DNA of 15,875 nt from Ruminococcus sp. UBA7013. Its GTDB lineage: Bacteria > Bacillota > Clostridia > Oscillospirales > Ruminococcaceae. Below the pieces are notes generated by a model, which saw nothing but the letters and a program-made list of their open reading frames with translations, was not told where the DNA came from and did not search any database. The stretch covers positions 1 to 15,875 of the forward strand of contig DJXD01000052.1 of assembly GCA_002449585.1 (NCBI GenBank), read 5' to 3'. Position numbers and translations under genes: made by a program. Within the stretch, counting starts at the first letter, position 1; each line of letters begins with the position of its first letter. This document shows positions 1 through 6,660 of the stretch, one piece after another.

Positions 1-160
1 CACTATCTACTCACAAGTTCGTGTACAGTCCACAGGCGTGAATTCCCGTATAGCCTACGGTACATATCTATCATTGCTTTATGATGCAACTTGATAGATT
101 TGACAATCTCTCAAATTCAGACTCGCATTCAAATCCCTGTCTGCTGTATATCCGCATGCA
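1..160 (-). ncRNA. Probable TnpB guide RNA (omega RNA) scaffold and element right end, partial
   Basis: In IS200/IS605-type elements the 3' end of tnpB and the DNA just beyond it are transcribed as the omega RNA that guides TnpB; this is family knowledge. Here the region beyond the tnpB stop (78 down to 1, read on the minus strand) contains a small perfect hairpin at 46-60 (CCGTA stem, 5-base loop), then the string GAATTCACGCCTGTGGA, which resembles right-end scaffold sequence of clostridial TnpB elements as I remember them. The scaffold end and the guide are not visible and probably lie left of position 1. The inner boundary at about 160 is a guess, not a measured end. Confidence 0.4.
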
Positions 161-1257
161 GAACAGAGATAGATTCTGTCTGATAATTTCAAATCAGATT
201 TGATACAGCCGCATTGATGGCATAATTTGCTTGACGGATAAAATCTGTCAGCAATTCTCAGTTCAATGCCGTATTCTTTGCACTTTTCAGTCAGTTTTGT
301 TCTGAAATCAAAGAACTTCTGTTGTGCAATCGCCTTTGAAAGATGTCTGTTCTTCATCATACCCCTGATATTTAAATTTTCAAGTGTCATCCACATTGGC
401 TTGGTTTTCACCAATTCAGAAATCACTTTGTTACTATTATCTGTCCTGATACAATCAAGTTTATGATGGAGTTTCTGTACTTTCAGTATCTGTTTACGGA
501 TGTTTTGCCGAGTAGCTTCTCCTTTCAAGTTATTTGGTAATTTTTTCAAACTTTCGTATTTCCTCGAAAGTTTTGTTTGTTGTCGTTTCAGACTTTTTTC
601 CAATTTTCTGATATGAACAGACTTGTTAATATTTGCAAAGAACCTGCCATTTGAACAAATTGCAAATTCTTTCACGCCTAAATCAATGCCAATTCCAAAA
701 TCATTCAGAACAGGCTTTGCTGGTGCGGCTTCTTTCACCAGAACGGAAACATAGTATCTCCCTGCTTTCATAGAAACCGTGCCATTTTTTATGACATGCG
801 TTTTAGGATTTGTAGGGATATCGCCTTTTTCTTTCAGTCTTACCCAGCCTAAAGTAGGAATTTTAATTCTGTGTCGTTCACAAGAAATGATTTGTTTTTC
901 CCCATTTTTCACAAAATACATTTTTACATTAGAATTTCCTTTTTTCTTCCAGACAGGAAAACTTGTTCTGTGTTCAAAAAAATTTCTGAATGCTCTGTCA
1001 GCGTTCATGATGCTCTGTTTCACTGATTTGCTACTGACTTCCGTTATCCATGAAAAATCAGGATTTACTGGTAAAAATTCCTGATTCAGCCATCTTGAAA
1101 ATTCATAGCCTGAAACAAAACATTTTTCTTTTTCATAAAATTTTTTATTATGCGCAAGATAAAAATTATAAATAAACCTGCACACACCAATCGTTCTGTG
1201 AATTTTTTGTTTCTGTTCCGATGACGGAAAAATTTCTGTTTTATATGCTTTCAGCAT
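79..1257 (-). CDS. tnpB: TnpB, RNA-guided endonuclease of an IS200/IS605-family element
   Basis: This is a full-length TnpB (392 aa; the family is usually about 350-450), the transposon-encoded RNA-guided DNA nuclease ancestral to Cas12. It opens with the typical N-terminal OrfB helix-turn-helix-like segment (residues 1-105). The split RuvC nuclease follows: GIGIDLGVKEFAI around D192, LENLNIRGM around E293, and TADRDLNASLNL at 371-382, which carries the third acidic residue. A four-cysteine zinc finger (C346, C349, C365, C368) sits between the last two. All catalytic positions look intact, so the nuclease is probably functional. The start is supported by GAGGTG five bases upstream. No tnpA transposase is present, so the element would depend on one elsewhere, unless tnpA lies off the left edge. 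The gap to the next upstream gene (1258-1336) shows no terminator, so read-through from that gene is likely. Confidence 0.95.
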   Translation of the reverse strand: MLKAYKTEIFPSSEQKQKIHRTIGVCRFIYNFYLAHNKKFYEKEKCFVSGYEFSRWLNQEFLPVNPDFSWITEVSSKSVKQSIMNADRAFRNFFEHRTSFPVWKKKGNSNVKMYFVKNGEKQIISCERHRIKIPTLGWVRLKEKGDIPTNPKTHVIKNGTVSMKAGRYYVSVLVKEAAPAKPVLNDFGIGIDLGVKEFAICSNGRFFANINKSVHIRKLEKSLKRQQTKLSRKYESLKKLPNNLKGEATRQNIRKQILKVQKLHHKLDCIRTDNSNKVISELVKTKPMWMTLENLNIRGMMKNRHLSKAIAQQKFFDFRTKLTEKCKEYGIELRIADRFYPSSKLCHQCGCIKSDLKLSDRIYLCSACGYTADRDLNASLNLRDCQIYQVAS

Positions 1258-1336
1258 TTTATCACCTCATAAGCACATTTTTTCACGTTTTACACTTTTG
1301 TCTATCTTTTCACCCTCTGTTTATCCTTTCAAGTTT

Positions 1337-1858
1337 CTATTCTACAGTGCCTAAAACAAAAAGCACCAGATAATCATAATAGGCTATAAAAAAATAATCC
1401 CATGCCATGTAGAGATAAACAGAACCTAATACATCTATATTATGATCCGGCAATCTCACAGGATTATAAATACAAAGCGGTTTTTGCAGATACCAGTTCA
1501 GATCTGTGAAAAATTCTTTTACTCCTTGTAAAACATCTTTTTTTGATGAATAATTGCTGATAAAATCGCATAGTACTTTTTCAGGATCAGCATCACTTTT
1601 GATCAGCTCAAAATCAAGTGCATCTATCTCTTTTTCTGATATATGCAGGCCATATCTTATATTATAATAATGTAATCTTTTCTTTACAGAATCATTTAAT
1701 AACGACATGTCATTATCTTTGACAAAGAACACATCTGCATCAAGTGCATAAGCATAATCAAGAAGCATACCTAAATTATCAGAAAGCACATCCACAACGC
1801 CAGCCAGAAAACCAATATCACCCGTTTCTTTTTCGAACAACCAGTAATCTTTACTCAT
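1337..1858 (-). CDS. Small acidic protein of unknown function, possibly an orphan immunity protein
   Basis: The product is 173 aa, acidic, with no signal peptide, so it is probably cytoplasmic. I do not recognise a named family. The start is well supported: GAGGTGA precedes the ATG and a consensus promoter lies just upstream. The sequence alternates short acidic helical segments with aromatic-rich stretches and ends in a hydrophobic strand-like segment (FFIAYYDYLVLFVLGTVE). That kind of ending, and the size, recall bacterial toxin-immunity proteins of polymorphic toxin systems. This is a resemblance only: no toxin gene is next to it in the window. The TnpB element lies immediately downstream on the same strand, 79 bases away. 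Confidence 0.7.
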   Translation of the reverse strand: MSKDYWLFEKETGDIGFLAGVVDVLSDNLGMLLDYAYALDADVFFVKDNDMSLLNDSVKKRLHYYNIRYGLHISEKEIDALDFELIKSDADPEKVLCDFISNYSSKKDVLQGVKEFFTDLNWYLQKPLCIYNPVRLPDHNIDVLGSVYLYMAWDYFFIAYYDYLVLFVLGTVE

Positions 1859-1878
1859 AATTTCACCTCATTTTTTTA

Positions 1879-1908
1879 ATTATAGCATATCTGCTTTGAT
1901 CTTGTCAA
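1879..1908 (-). promoter_or_regulatory. Sigma-A promoter of the 1337-1858 gene
   Basis: On the minus strand, a perfect TTGACA (1903-1908) and a perfect TATAAT (1879-1884) are separated by 18 bp, with TG one base before the -10 (extended -10). It ends about 20 bases before the start codon, giving a very short leader. It is the closest match to consensus in the window. Confidence 0.85.
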
Positions 1909-1984
1909 TAGCTAAAAAATCAGATAAATTTTTTCTGCATTGCACCAGAAAAAACAGCATACCTGACAAAAATCTGAAAAGCAA

Positions 1985-2013
1985 TTGCAATTTACAGCAT
2001 TTTATGTTATGAT
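1985..2013 (+). promoter_or_regulatory. Sigma-A promoter of the AEC permease gene
   Basis: TTGCAA (1985-1990) and TATGAT (2008-2013) are separated by 17 bp, with TG at 2005-2006 forming an extended -10. Expected initiation near 2020 leaves almost no leader: the Shine-Dalgarno AGGAG begins at 2021. Confidence 0.75.
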
Positions 2014-2033
2014 TTCTATCAGGAGTGATTTTT

Positions 2034-2957
2034 ATGGCTGAAATTGTACTGAAACAGGGCATTATCATGCTGATTCTAATTCTGATCGGCGTAATCTGTT
2101 TTAAATTAAAATTATTATCAAAAGAAACCGTGACACAGATTTCCGGACTGGTTCTGAAAGTTGTCAATCCGATAGTGATCTTTATGGCCTATCAAAGGGA
2201 ATTTCAACCTGAACTTGTACGAAATCTCGGACAAACATTTTTATTATCTGTTGTCGCATATATTGCAGTAATCGCCGCCGTTTATCTATGCATTCCACAG
2301 AAAGAAGGCCGGGAAACGGTCATAGAACGTTTTTCCTGCATCTATTCTAATTGCGGATTTATGGGAATTCCATTAGTCAAAGCCATGTTTGATTATGAAG
2401 GCGTTTTTTATTTGACAGCCTTTCTGACTGTTTTCAATGCTTTAGTATGGTCACATGGTGTGATGCAGATGTCCGGCGAAAAATCGCTGAAATCTTTGAT
2501 CAAAGTTCTGAAATCCCCGGCTATTATTGCCATTTTTCTAGGAATGATCCTGTTTTTTGCAAGATTGGAAATTCCTCCTCTTCTGGCCGAAACGCTCGAA
2601 ATGATCGGAAATTTAAATACCCCTCTTGCTATGATCGTTGCCGGGGCTACCATCATTCAAACGGATCTGCTGAAAGTCTTCCGCAAAATCAGAATTTTTT
2701 ATCTTTGCTTTCTCAAGCTGATCCTGATTCCTTTGCTATTAATCCTTATTTTCCTGTTATTCCCTTTTGATAAAACTGTCGAAATGACTGTATTGGCCGC
2801 CATGGCCGCACCTAGTGCTGCTATCTGTACCATGATGAGCCTTTCTTATCATCGTAACGCTATGTATGCTTCTGAAATTTTTGGCGTGACAACTTTATTT
2901 TCCGTTGTCACAATGCCGCTCATGATGGTAATTTATGAGAATTTCCCGAAAATCTAA
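2034..2957 (+). CDS. AEC-family membrane permease (auxin efflux carrier-like)
   Basis: This is a 307-residue integral membrane protein with about ten predicted hydrophobic helices, the normal size and layout for the AEC family (Pfam Mem_trans). Recognisable family features are the VNPIVIF segment near residue 45, SNCGFMGIPLV around 105, the broken central helix, and NTPLAMIVAGATI around 195-207, which resembles the family's conserved second-half motif. AEC proteins export or exchange small organic anions such as malate, or auxin in plants. The substrate here cannot be told from sequence. I place the start at ATG 2034, eight bases after AGGAG (2021-2025). An in-frame GTG at 2025 overlaps the Shine-Dalgarno itself and is rejected. 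It is probably monocistronic. No strong terminator is visible after it, only a weak CAGG/CCTG hairpin near 2970-2985. Confidence 0.9.
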   Translation: MAEIVLKQGIIMLILILIGVICFKLKLLSKETVTQISGLVLKVVNPIVIFMAYQREFQPELVRNLGQTFLLSVVAYIAVIAAVYLCIPQKEGRETVIERFSCIYSNCGFMGIPLVKAMFDYEGVFYLTAFLTVFNALVWSHGVMQMSGEKSLKSLIKVLKSPAIIAIFLGMILFFARLEIPPLLAETLEMIGNLNTPLAMIVAGATIIQTDLLKVFRKIRIFYLCFLKLILIPLLLILIFLLFPFDKTVEMTVLAAMAAPSAAICTMMSLSYHRNAMYASEIFGVTTLFSVVTMPLMMVIYENFPKI

Positions 2958-3020
2958 TATGAAATATACAGGAAAATCAGCCTGAAATTTATGCATATTA
3001 TAGATTTTTCACAAAAACTC

Positions 3021-3049
3021 TTGTATTTCTGCGCTAAATTTGCTATAAT
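3021..3049 (+). promoter_or_regulatory. Sigma-A promoter of the Pro/Thr-rich surface protein gene
   Basis: TTGTAT (3021-3026) and TATAAT (3044-3049) are separated by 17 bp, with an extended -10 TG at 3041-3042. The leader is about 43 bases and carries AAGGAGGA at 3083-3090. Confidence 0.85.
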
Positions 3050-3098
3050 CATAACTAAGCATAGATGATATGCGATCTTATCAAGGAGGATATTTGAT

Positions 3099-4247
3099 AT
3101 GAAACATAGAAAGCTTATCTCTGCGGTCATGGCTCTTGCAATTGTAACTAGTATGTCTGCCATTGGCGCAGGTGCAGAAGATGATACACCAGCAGAAGAT
3201 AATACACCAGCTGTGACAGATCCTGTTGTTACAAATCCGCCGGCAACCGATCCGCCTGTCACTCAGCCCCCAGCGACTGATCCGCCTGCTACACAGCCCC
3301 CGGCAACTGATCCGCCTGCTACACAGCCCCCGGCAACTAATCCGCCCGTGACTGATCCACCAGCGACTGATCCGCCTGCTACTGAACCCCCTGCTACAGA
3401 TGCACCTTCTACAGATGCCCCTGCTTCCAGCTCAGAATTGCCTTCTACAGATGCTCCCGCTTCCAGTTCTGAAGCCCCTGCTTCCTCTTCTACTTCCAAA
3501 GCAACAACTACTACAAAAACAACAACTGCTACAAAAATTGCTTCTTCTACCAAAGAAACAGATGGCTCTTCTATCATTGATGCCCCAGCTACTGCCCCTG
3601 CTACTTCCCAATCTAATCAGACAGAAACAAAAACAACCGGCGGCTCTGAATCGAAATCCAGTACCACCGAAACAACGGAAAAAGTCGTGATTGATTCTAA
3701 TATGGCTGCACCTAAATTAGGAGAATTTTCCGTTTCTTCTGATGGTAACGGTCAGAGCGCAGTCGTTTCCTGGAATGCTGTCGAAGGTGCTGACGGCTAT
3801 CAGGTCTATAGAACGGTTGTTGAAGCTTCCGGCAAAGATACCCCTATTTCTTATCCGTTTGATGTGAATACTACGGCTTATAAAACATCCGGCTCGGAAG
3901 CCTATAAAGAAACTATCAAAGTCAGAGCTTACCGCAAGGCCGCTGATGGCTCAAGAATCTATAGCGCATGGAGCAGTAGTGCTACTGTCTATCTGAATGG
4001 CATGAAAGCTGATGCCGATTCTGATACTAAAAAAACAACTGCTAAAACATCCGCAACTACAAAAACTTCTACAACTACAAAAACAACTACTGCTACTACC
4101 TCTAAAAAATCTGATTCCAAAACAAATGTCTCTTCCGGTGATGAACCATCCCCGAAAACAGCGGATTCTTCCAACTTCCCGGCATTATTTTCGACTACGA
4201 TCGGCGCACTGGCCGCCATCACTGCCAGCAAGAAAAAGAAAGATTGA
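3099..4247 (+). CDS. Secreted, probably wall-anchored Pro/Thr-rich protein with a fibronectin III-like domain
   Basis: The 382-residue product has these parts in order. A signal peptide ends near residue 26 (AGA/E). A stalk at 40-103 is built of PPATD/PPATQ pentapeptides. Ser/Thr/Ala-rich linker follows to about 195. One fibronectin type III-like domain lies at about 204-300 (VVSWNAVEGADGYQVYR, then a KVRAY strand and SAWSSSATVYL). A second Thr/Lys-rich linker runs to about 345. The C-terminus is sorting-signal-like: SPKTA at 351-355, a hydrophobic segment 360-376, then KKKK. This architecture suggests a surface protein displayed by sortase. The sorting motif is unusual because alanine replaces the expected glycine (compare SPKTG in the next gene), so anchoring may be inefficient or specialised. 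The gene has its own promoter, a strong AAGGAGGA eight bases from the ATG, and its own terminator. The Fn3 assignment is by eye; ligand and function are unknown. Confidence 0.88.
   Translation: MKHRKLISAVMALAIVTSMSAIGAGAEDDTPAEDNTPAVTDPVVTNPPATDPPVTQPPATDPPATQPPATDPPATQPPATNPPVTDPPATDPPATEPPATDAPSTDAPASSSELPSTDAPASSSEAPASSSTSKATTTTKTTTATKIASSTKETDGSSIIDAPATAPATSQSNQTETKTTGGSESKSSTTETTEKVVIDSNMAAPKLGEFSVSSDGNGQSAVVSWNAVEGADGYQVYRTVVEASGKDTPISYPFDVNTTAYKTSGSEAYKETIKVRAYRKAADGSRIYSAWSSSATVYLNGMKADADSDTKKTTAKTSATTKTSTTTKTTTATTSKKSDSKTNVSSGDEPSPKTADSSNFPALFSTTIGALAAITASKKKKD
3234..3407 (+). repeat. Tandem coding repeats (PPAT[D/Q/E/N], 15-30 bp units)
   Basis: The DNA repeats a roughly 30-base unit encoding DPPATQPPAT, with near-identical copies around 3260-3345 and degenerate copies on either side. 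Such arrays can expand or contract by recombination or slippage, changing stalk length without breaking the reading frame. Confidence 0.85.
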
Positions 4248-4254
4248 TTTCTTA

Positions 4255-4283
4255 TCCCCTGACCTGCGTCAGGGGATTATTTC
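4255..4283 (+). terminator. Rho-independent terminator after the Fn3-like surface protein
   Basis: A perfect 9-bp stem (TCCCCTGAC/GTCAGGGGA) with a CTGC loop lies 7 bases after the stop codon and is followed by a moderate T-rich tail (TTATTTC). Confidence 0.85.
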
Positions 4284-4354
4284 ATGATTTTTGTCATAAC
4301 TGTCAAAAAAACGGACTCGATTTTGTATAAAAAATAGAAATTCTCCTCAGGTAC

Positions 4355-4381
4355 TTGTATTTTTTTTTTTTTTGATATAAT
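4355..4381 (+). promoter_or_regulatory. Promoter of the 690-aa surface protein, spacer made of a 14-T run
   Basis: TTGTAT (4355-4360) and TATAAT (4376-4381) are separated by only 15 bp, and TG at 4373-4374 forms an extended -10. A run of 14 T bases (4360-4373) spans the end of the -35 and nearly all of the spacer. Other promoters in the window have 17-18 bp spacers, so this one is two bases short of the local norm. Gain or loss of T bases by polymerase slippage would change promoter strength directly. The extended -10 may allow some activity in the present state. Confidence 0.75.
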
Positions 4382-4428
4382 TAGAATATGGAATTTATAT
4401 TTATCATGATTCAGAAAGGGGAATTTCT

Positions 4429-6501
4429 ATGAAAACAAAACATGTGATCAATATGATCACAGCATTGGCATTGGTTGGCGCATCATGCCCGGCAGTCAGT
4501 GCAGATATGCTTTCTGCAAAAGCGGCGGATGATTGGAAAACATCATACAAAGCTGTTTTAAAGAATATTGAAAAAACACAGGAATATGATGGCTGTTATC
4601 AATATGAACTGTATGACATGGATTCAGATGGCTTGCCGGAAATGTTCATTTATGGTGAACAGCCTAATGCTGATACAATGTATTCCTATCAAGATGGCAA
4701 TGCTGTGCTGGTTTTAAATGGCACATTAAGCGCAACTGATAAAGGAAAACTTGTATATAGCGAAGCATTAGGCGATTTATATGGCATTTCTTTTTCAAAA
4801 GATAACTCTAAAATTATGATTTCAAATAAAAGCGGTGACGGACTTTTTTTTAATTTTTTCTATCAGTACACGAACGGCACACTGACACAGGAAAAGACTT
4901 TTTATGAATGCAGTTATCCTGAAAATGTTTTCTATCGTCATGAAGGAAGTAACAAAGCCGTTAAAATTACAAGTGCAGAATATTCTTCTGCAACGTCTCA
5001 AAACAATGCTTCCGATAAATATGAACTCAATGATTACACTCCTTTTGATGATTGGACTGTTCCTGAACCTACTACAGAACCCACTACAGAAGAACCGACT
5101 ACAGAACCTACTGAACCCACTACAGAAAAAATTGCCGTTTCAGATGAGTGGAAATCTGCCTATAAAGAAGCTGTTGAAAATTTTGATCCCTCATTTACAA
5201 GTGCCGGATATAGCTTATATGATCTTACCGGAGATGGACAGCCTGAATTGATCATTAACGGCAGAAATGACGGCAGCGGCGGAAGTTATGAAATCTATAC
5301 TTATAAGGACAGACAAGCAAAACCATACTATACAGGCGAAGCACCTTATATTTATCTTGATACCAGTAAAAATGCCTTAATTGAAACATATACAACAGTA
5401 CCTGCATCATATAACGGCTATCGCTTTTTGAATGTCAATGATACAGATCTTTCTGAAATCGAAATGATTGAAGCTGATAACGGAAAATATACTTATACTG
5501 ATGCTTCCGGTAATTCTTCTGACATCACAGCAGACAAATTTCAGGAAATCTTAGATTCCTATAGCTTAGATGTAGCACTAGCTTCTGATTATGGCATCAC
5601 AGATTTATCTCCTTTTGAGACAACAGAGCCTACTACAGAACCTTCATCAGCGTCTACTGAACCTACAACAGAGCCAACTGAACCAACAACAGAAGCAATT
5701 GAAGCATGGCGAAATGCTTATAAACAAATTATCAATGATTACAAGCCGTTTGATGATAGTGCCGCCTGGGAATTATATGATGTCAATGATGATGGTATCC
5801 CTGAATTATTTATTTCAGATGGAACACGCGGAATTCATGTTTATGGTTTTCAAAATGAACAGGCTGTATCCCTGATTGATGATGTGAATAGCCATTTTTC
5901 ATTTGGAAGAGACGGAACAATTGACGCAAGCAAAGATGCTCACATGCTCCGCAATGTCTATGAACACAGTGGCTTGTTTACCAACGAATTTTTTCAGTAT
6001 GACGGTACAGCAGTAACGCCGAAAGATTATTTCTATTTTGATGATTCTTCTGTTTCGATCAGTACAACAGATACTTATCAGTTGAATGGAAAAAATGTTT
6101 CCAAGAATGATTATGAAAATGCTTATGCTGCTTATAAAACATATGAATGGGTTACTCTTCCTTCTGAAAAGGCAAATGCATTTAATGGAAAAACAACAGC
6201 AATTGATAATTGGAGTTCAAGCTCTTCTGCACCATCAAAAACAGATTCTGATACATCTTCCGGCGGATCGGGTTCAGGCGGGTCTTCTTCTGGAGGATCA
6301 AGCTCAGGTGGATCTTCTTCCGGCGGATCAAGTTCAAGCGGATCTTCTTCCAACAGTTCCAGCTCTTCTATCAAGAGCAATTCTAATAATACTGTCAAAT
6401 CAGATGCATCTCCGAAAACAGGTGATACTTCTGCATCTATTCCGGCATTGGCCGCTGTTTCTGCCATCTGCATTGCGATGCTTTTCAAAAAGAAAACTTA
6501 A
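4429..6501 (+). CDS. Wall-anchored surface protein with three DxDxDG-containing modules
   Basis: The 690-residue product begins with a signal peptide (cleavage near VSA/D, residue 25). Three related modules follow, at about 35-209, 239-397 and 425-595. Each starts with a W(K/R)xxYK helix and soon contains an LYDxxxDGxPEL-type loop: D63-D65-D67-G68, D265-D269-G270, and D451-N453-D455-G456. These resemble calcium-binding DxDxDG loops. Modules 1 and 3 also share a later FxQY...F(Y) segment, so the copies arose by duplication and diverged. The linkers are TTEPTTEPTE-type (213-233 and 398-422). A Gly/Ser spacer at 596-650 leads to a sorting signal: SPKTGD at 661-666, a hydrophobic stretch 671-684, then KKK. 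Such modules occur in secreted proteins of gut Clostridia, but I know no assigned function. AAAGGGGA precedes the ATG. The gene has its own promoter, with a homopolymeric spacer, and its own terminator. Confidence 0.9.
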   Translation: MKTKHVINMITALALVGASCPAVSADMLSAKAADDWKTSYKAVLKNIEKTQEYDGCYQYELYDMDSDGLPEMFIYGEQPNADTMYSYQDGNAVLVLNGTLSATDKGKLVYSEALGDLYGISFSKDNSKIMISNKSGDGLFFNFFYQYTNGTLTQEKTFYECSYPENVFYRHEGSNKAVKITSAEYSSATSQNNASDKYELNDYTPFDDWTVPEPTTEPTTEEPTTEPTEPTTEKIAVSDEWKSAYKEAVENFDPSFTSAGYSLYDLTGDGQPELIINGRNDGSGGSYEIYTYKDRQAKPYYTGEAPYIYLDTSKNALIETYTTVPASYNGYRFLNVNDTDLSEIEMIEADNGKYTYTDASGNSSDITADKFQEILDSYSLDVALASDYGITDLSPFETTEPTTEPSSASTEPTTEPTEPTTEAIEAWRNAYKQIINDYKPFDDSAAWELYDVNDDGIPELFISDGTRGIHVYGFQNEQAVSLIDDVNSHFSFGRDGTIDASKDAHMLRNVYEHSGLFTNEFFQYDGTAVTPKDYFYFDDSSVSISTTDTYQLNGKNVSKNDYENAYAAYKTYEWVTLPSEKANAFNGKTTAIDNWSSSSSAPSKTDSDTSSGGSGSGGSSSGGSSSGGSSSGGSSSSGSSSNSSSSSIKSNSNNTVKSDASPKTGDTSASIPALAAVSAICIAMLFKKKT
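6259..6348 (+). repeat. Gly/Ser tandem repeat (GGSSS units)
   Basis: Repeated 12- to 15-base units encode GGSSS in the wall-spanning spacer just before the sorting signal. As in the upstream gene, copy number could vary without a frameshift. Confidence 0.8.
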
Positions 6502-6516
6502 TCTCTTCATTTACAG

Positions 6517-6549
6517 TCCCCCTGAAATATAACAGGGGGATTGTTTTTA
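6517..6549 (+). terminator. Rho-independent terminator after the 690-aa surface protein
   Basis: An 8-bp stem (TCCCCCTG/CAGGGGGA) with an 8-base loop is followed by TTGTTTTTA. The stem closely resembles that of the terminator at 4255-4276 after the other surface-protein gene. Confidence 0.9.
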
Positions 6550-6595
6550 TAAAAAAGTTAACAAATTTGACTAATGAAATTAAAGATTTTTCGGC

Positions 6596-6624
6596 TTGCA
6601 TTTTTCTCCGATCTGTGCTATAAT
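6596..6624 (+). promoter_or_regulatory. Sigma-A promoter of the ROK-family regulator
   Basis: TTGCAT (6596-6601) and TATAAT (6619-6624) are separated by 17 bp, with an extended -10 TG at 6616-6617. It lies downstream of the in-frame ATG at 6574, which rules that ATG out as a start. It is strikingly similar to the promoter at 9636-9664. Confidence 0.85.
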
Positions 6625-6660
6625 AAATTAGTAAATCTTTTGCAGAAATCAGGTGAAAAA

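Noticed and set aside
1258..1336. Left end and boundary of the TnpB element
   Set aside because: An end must lie near here, but no hairpin, repeat or target motif clear enough to place it could be seen.
2025..2033. Upstream in-frame GTG start for the AEC permease
   Set aside because: The GTG overlaps AGGAG, which is correctly spaced for ATG 2034.
2965..2990. Terminator after the AEC permease
   Set aside because: Only a 4-bp CAGG/CCTG hairpin with a weak T tail; not enough to call.
3234..3407. Possible CRISPR-like direct repeats
   Set aside because: Units are contiguous, in frame and without unique spacers; they encode the PPAT stalk.
3263..3577. Open minus-strand frame across the Pro/Thr repeats
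   Set aside because: It has low-complexity Gly/Val/Ala composition produced by the repeats of the real plus-strand gene; no ribosome binding site.
6132..6488. Open minus-strand frame across the Gly/Ser spacer
   Set aside because: It is an antisense shadow of a repeat (runs of DPPEE) with no start signals.
6574..6660. 29-codon N-terminal extension of the ROK regulator
   Set aside because: It would begin upstream of a consensus promoter at 6596-6624; ATG 6661 has its own Shine-Dalgarno and matches family N-termini.
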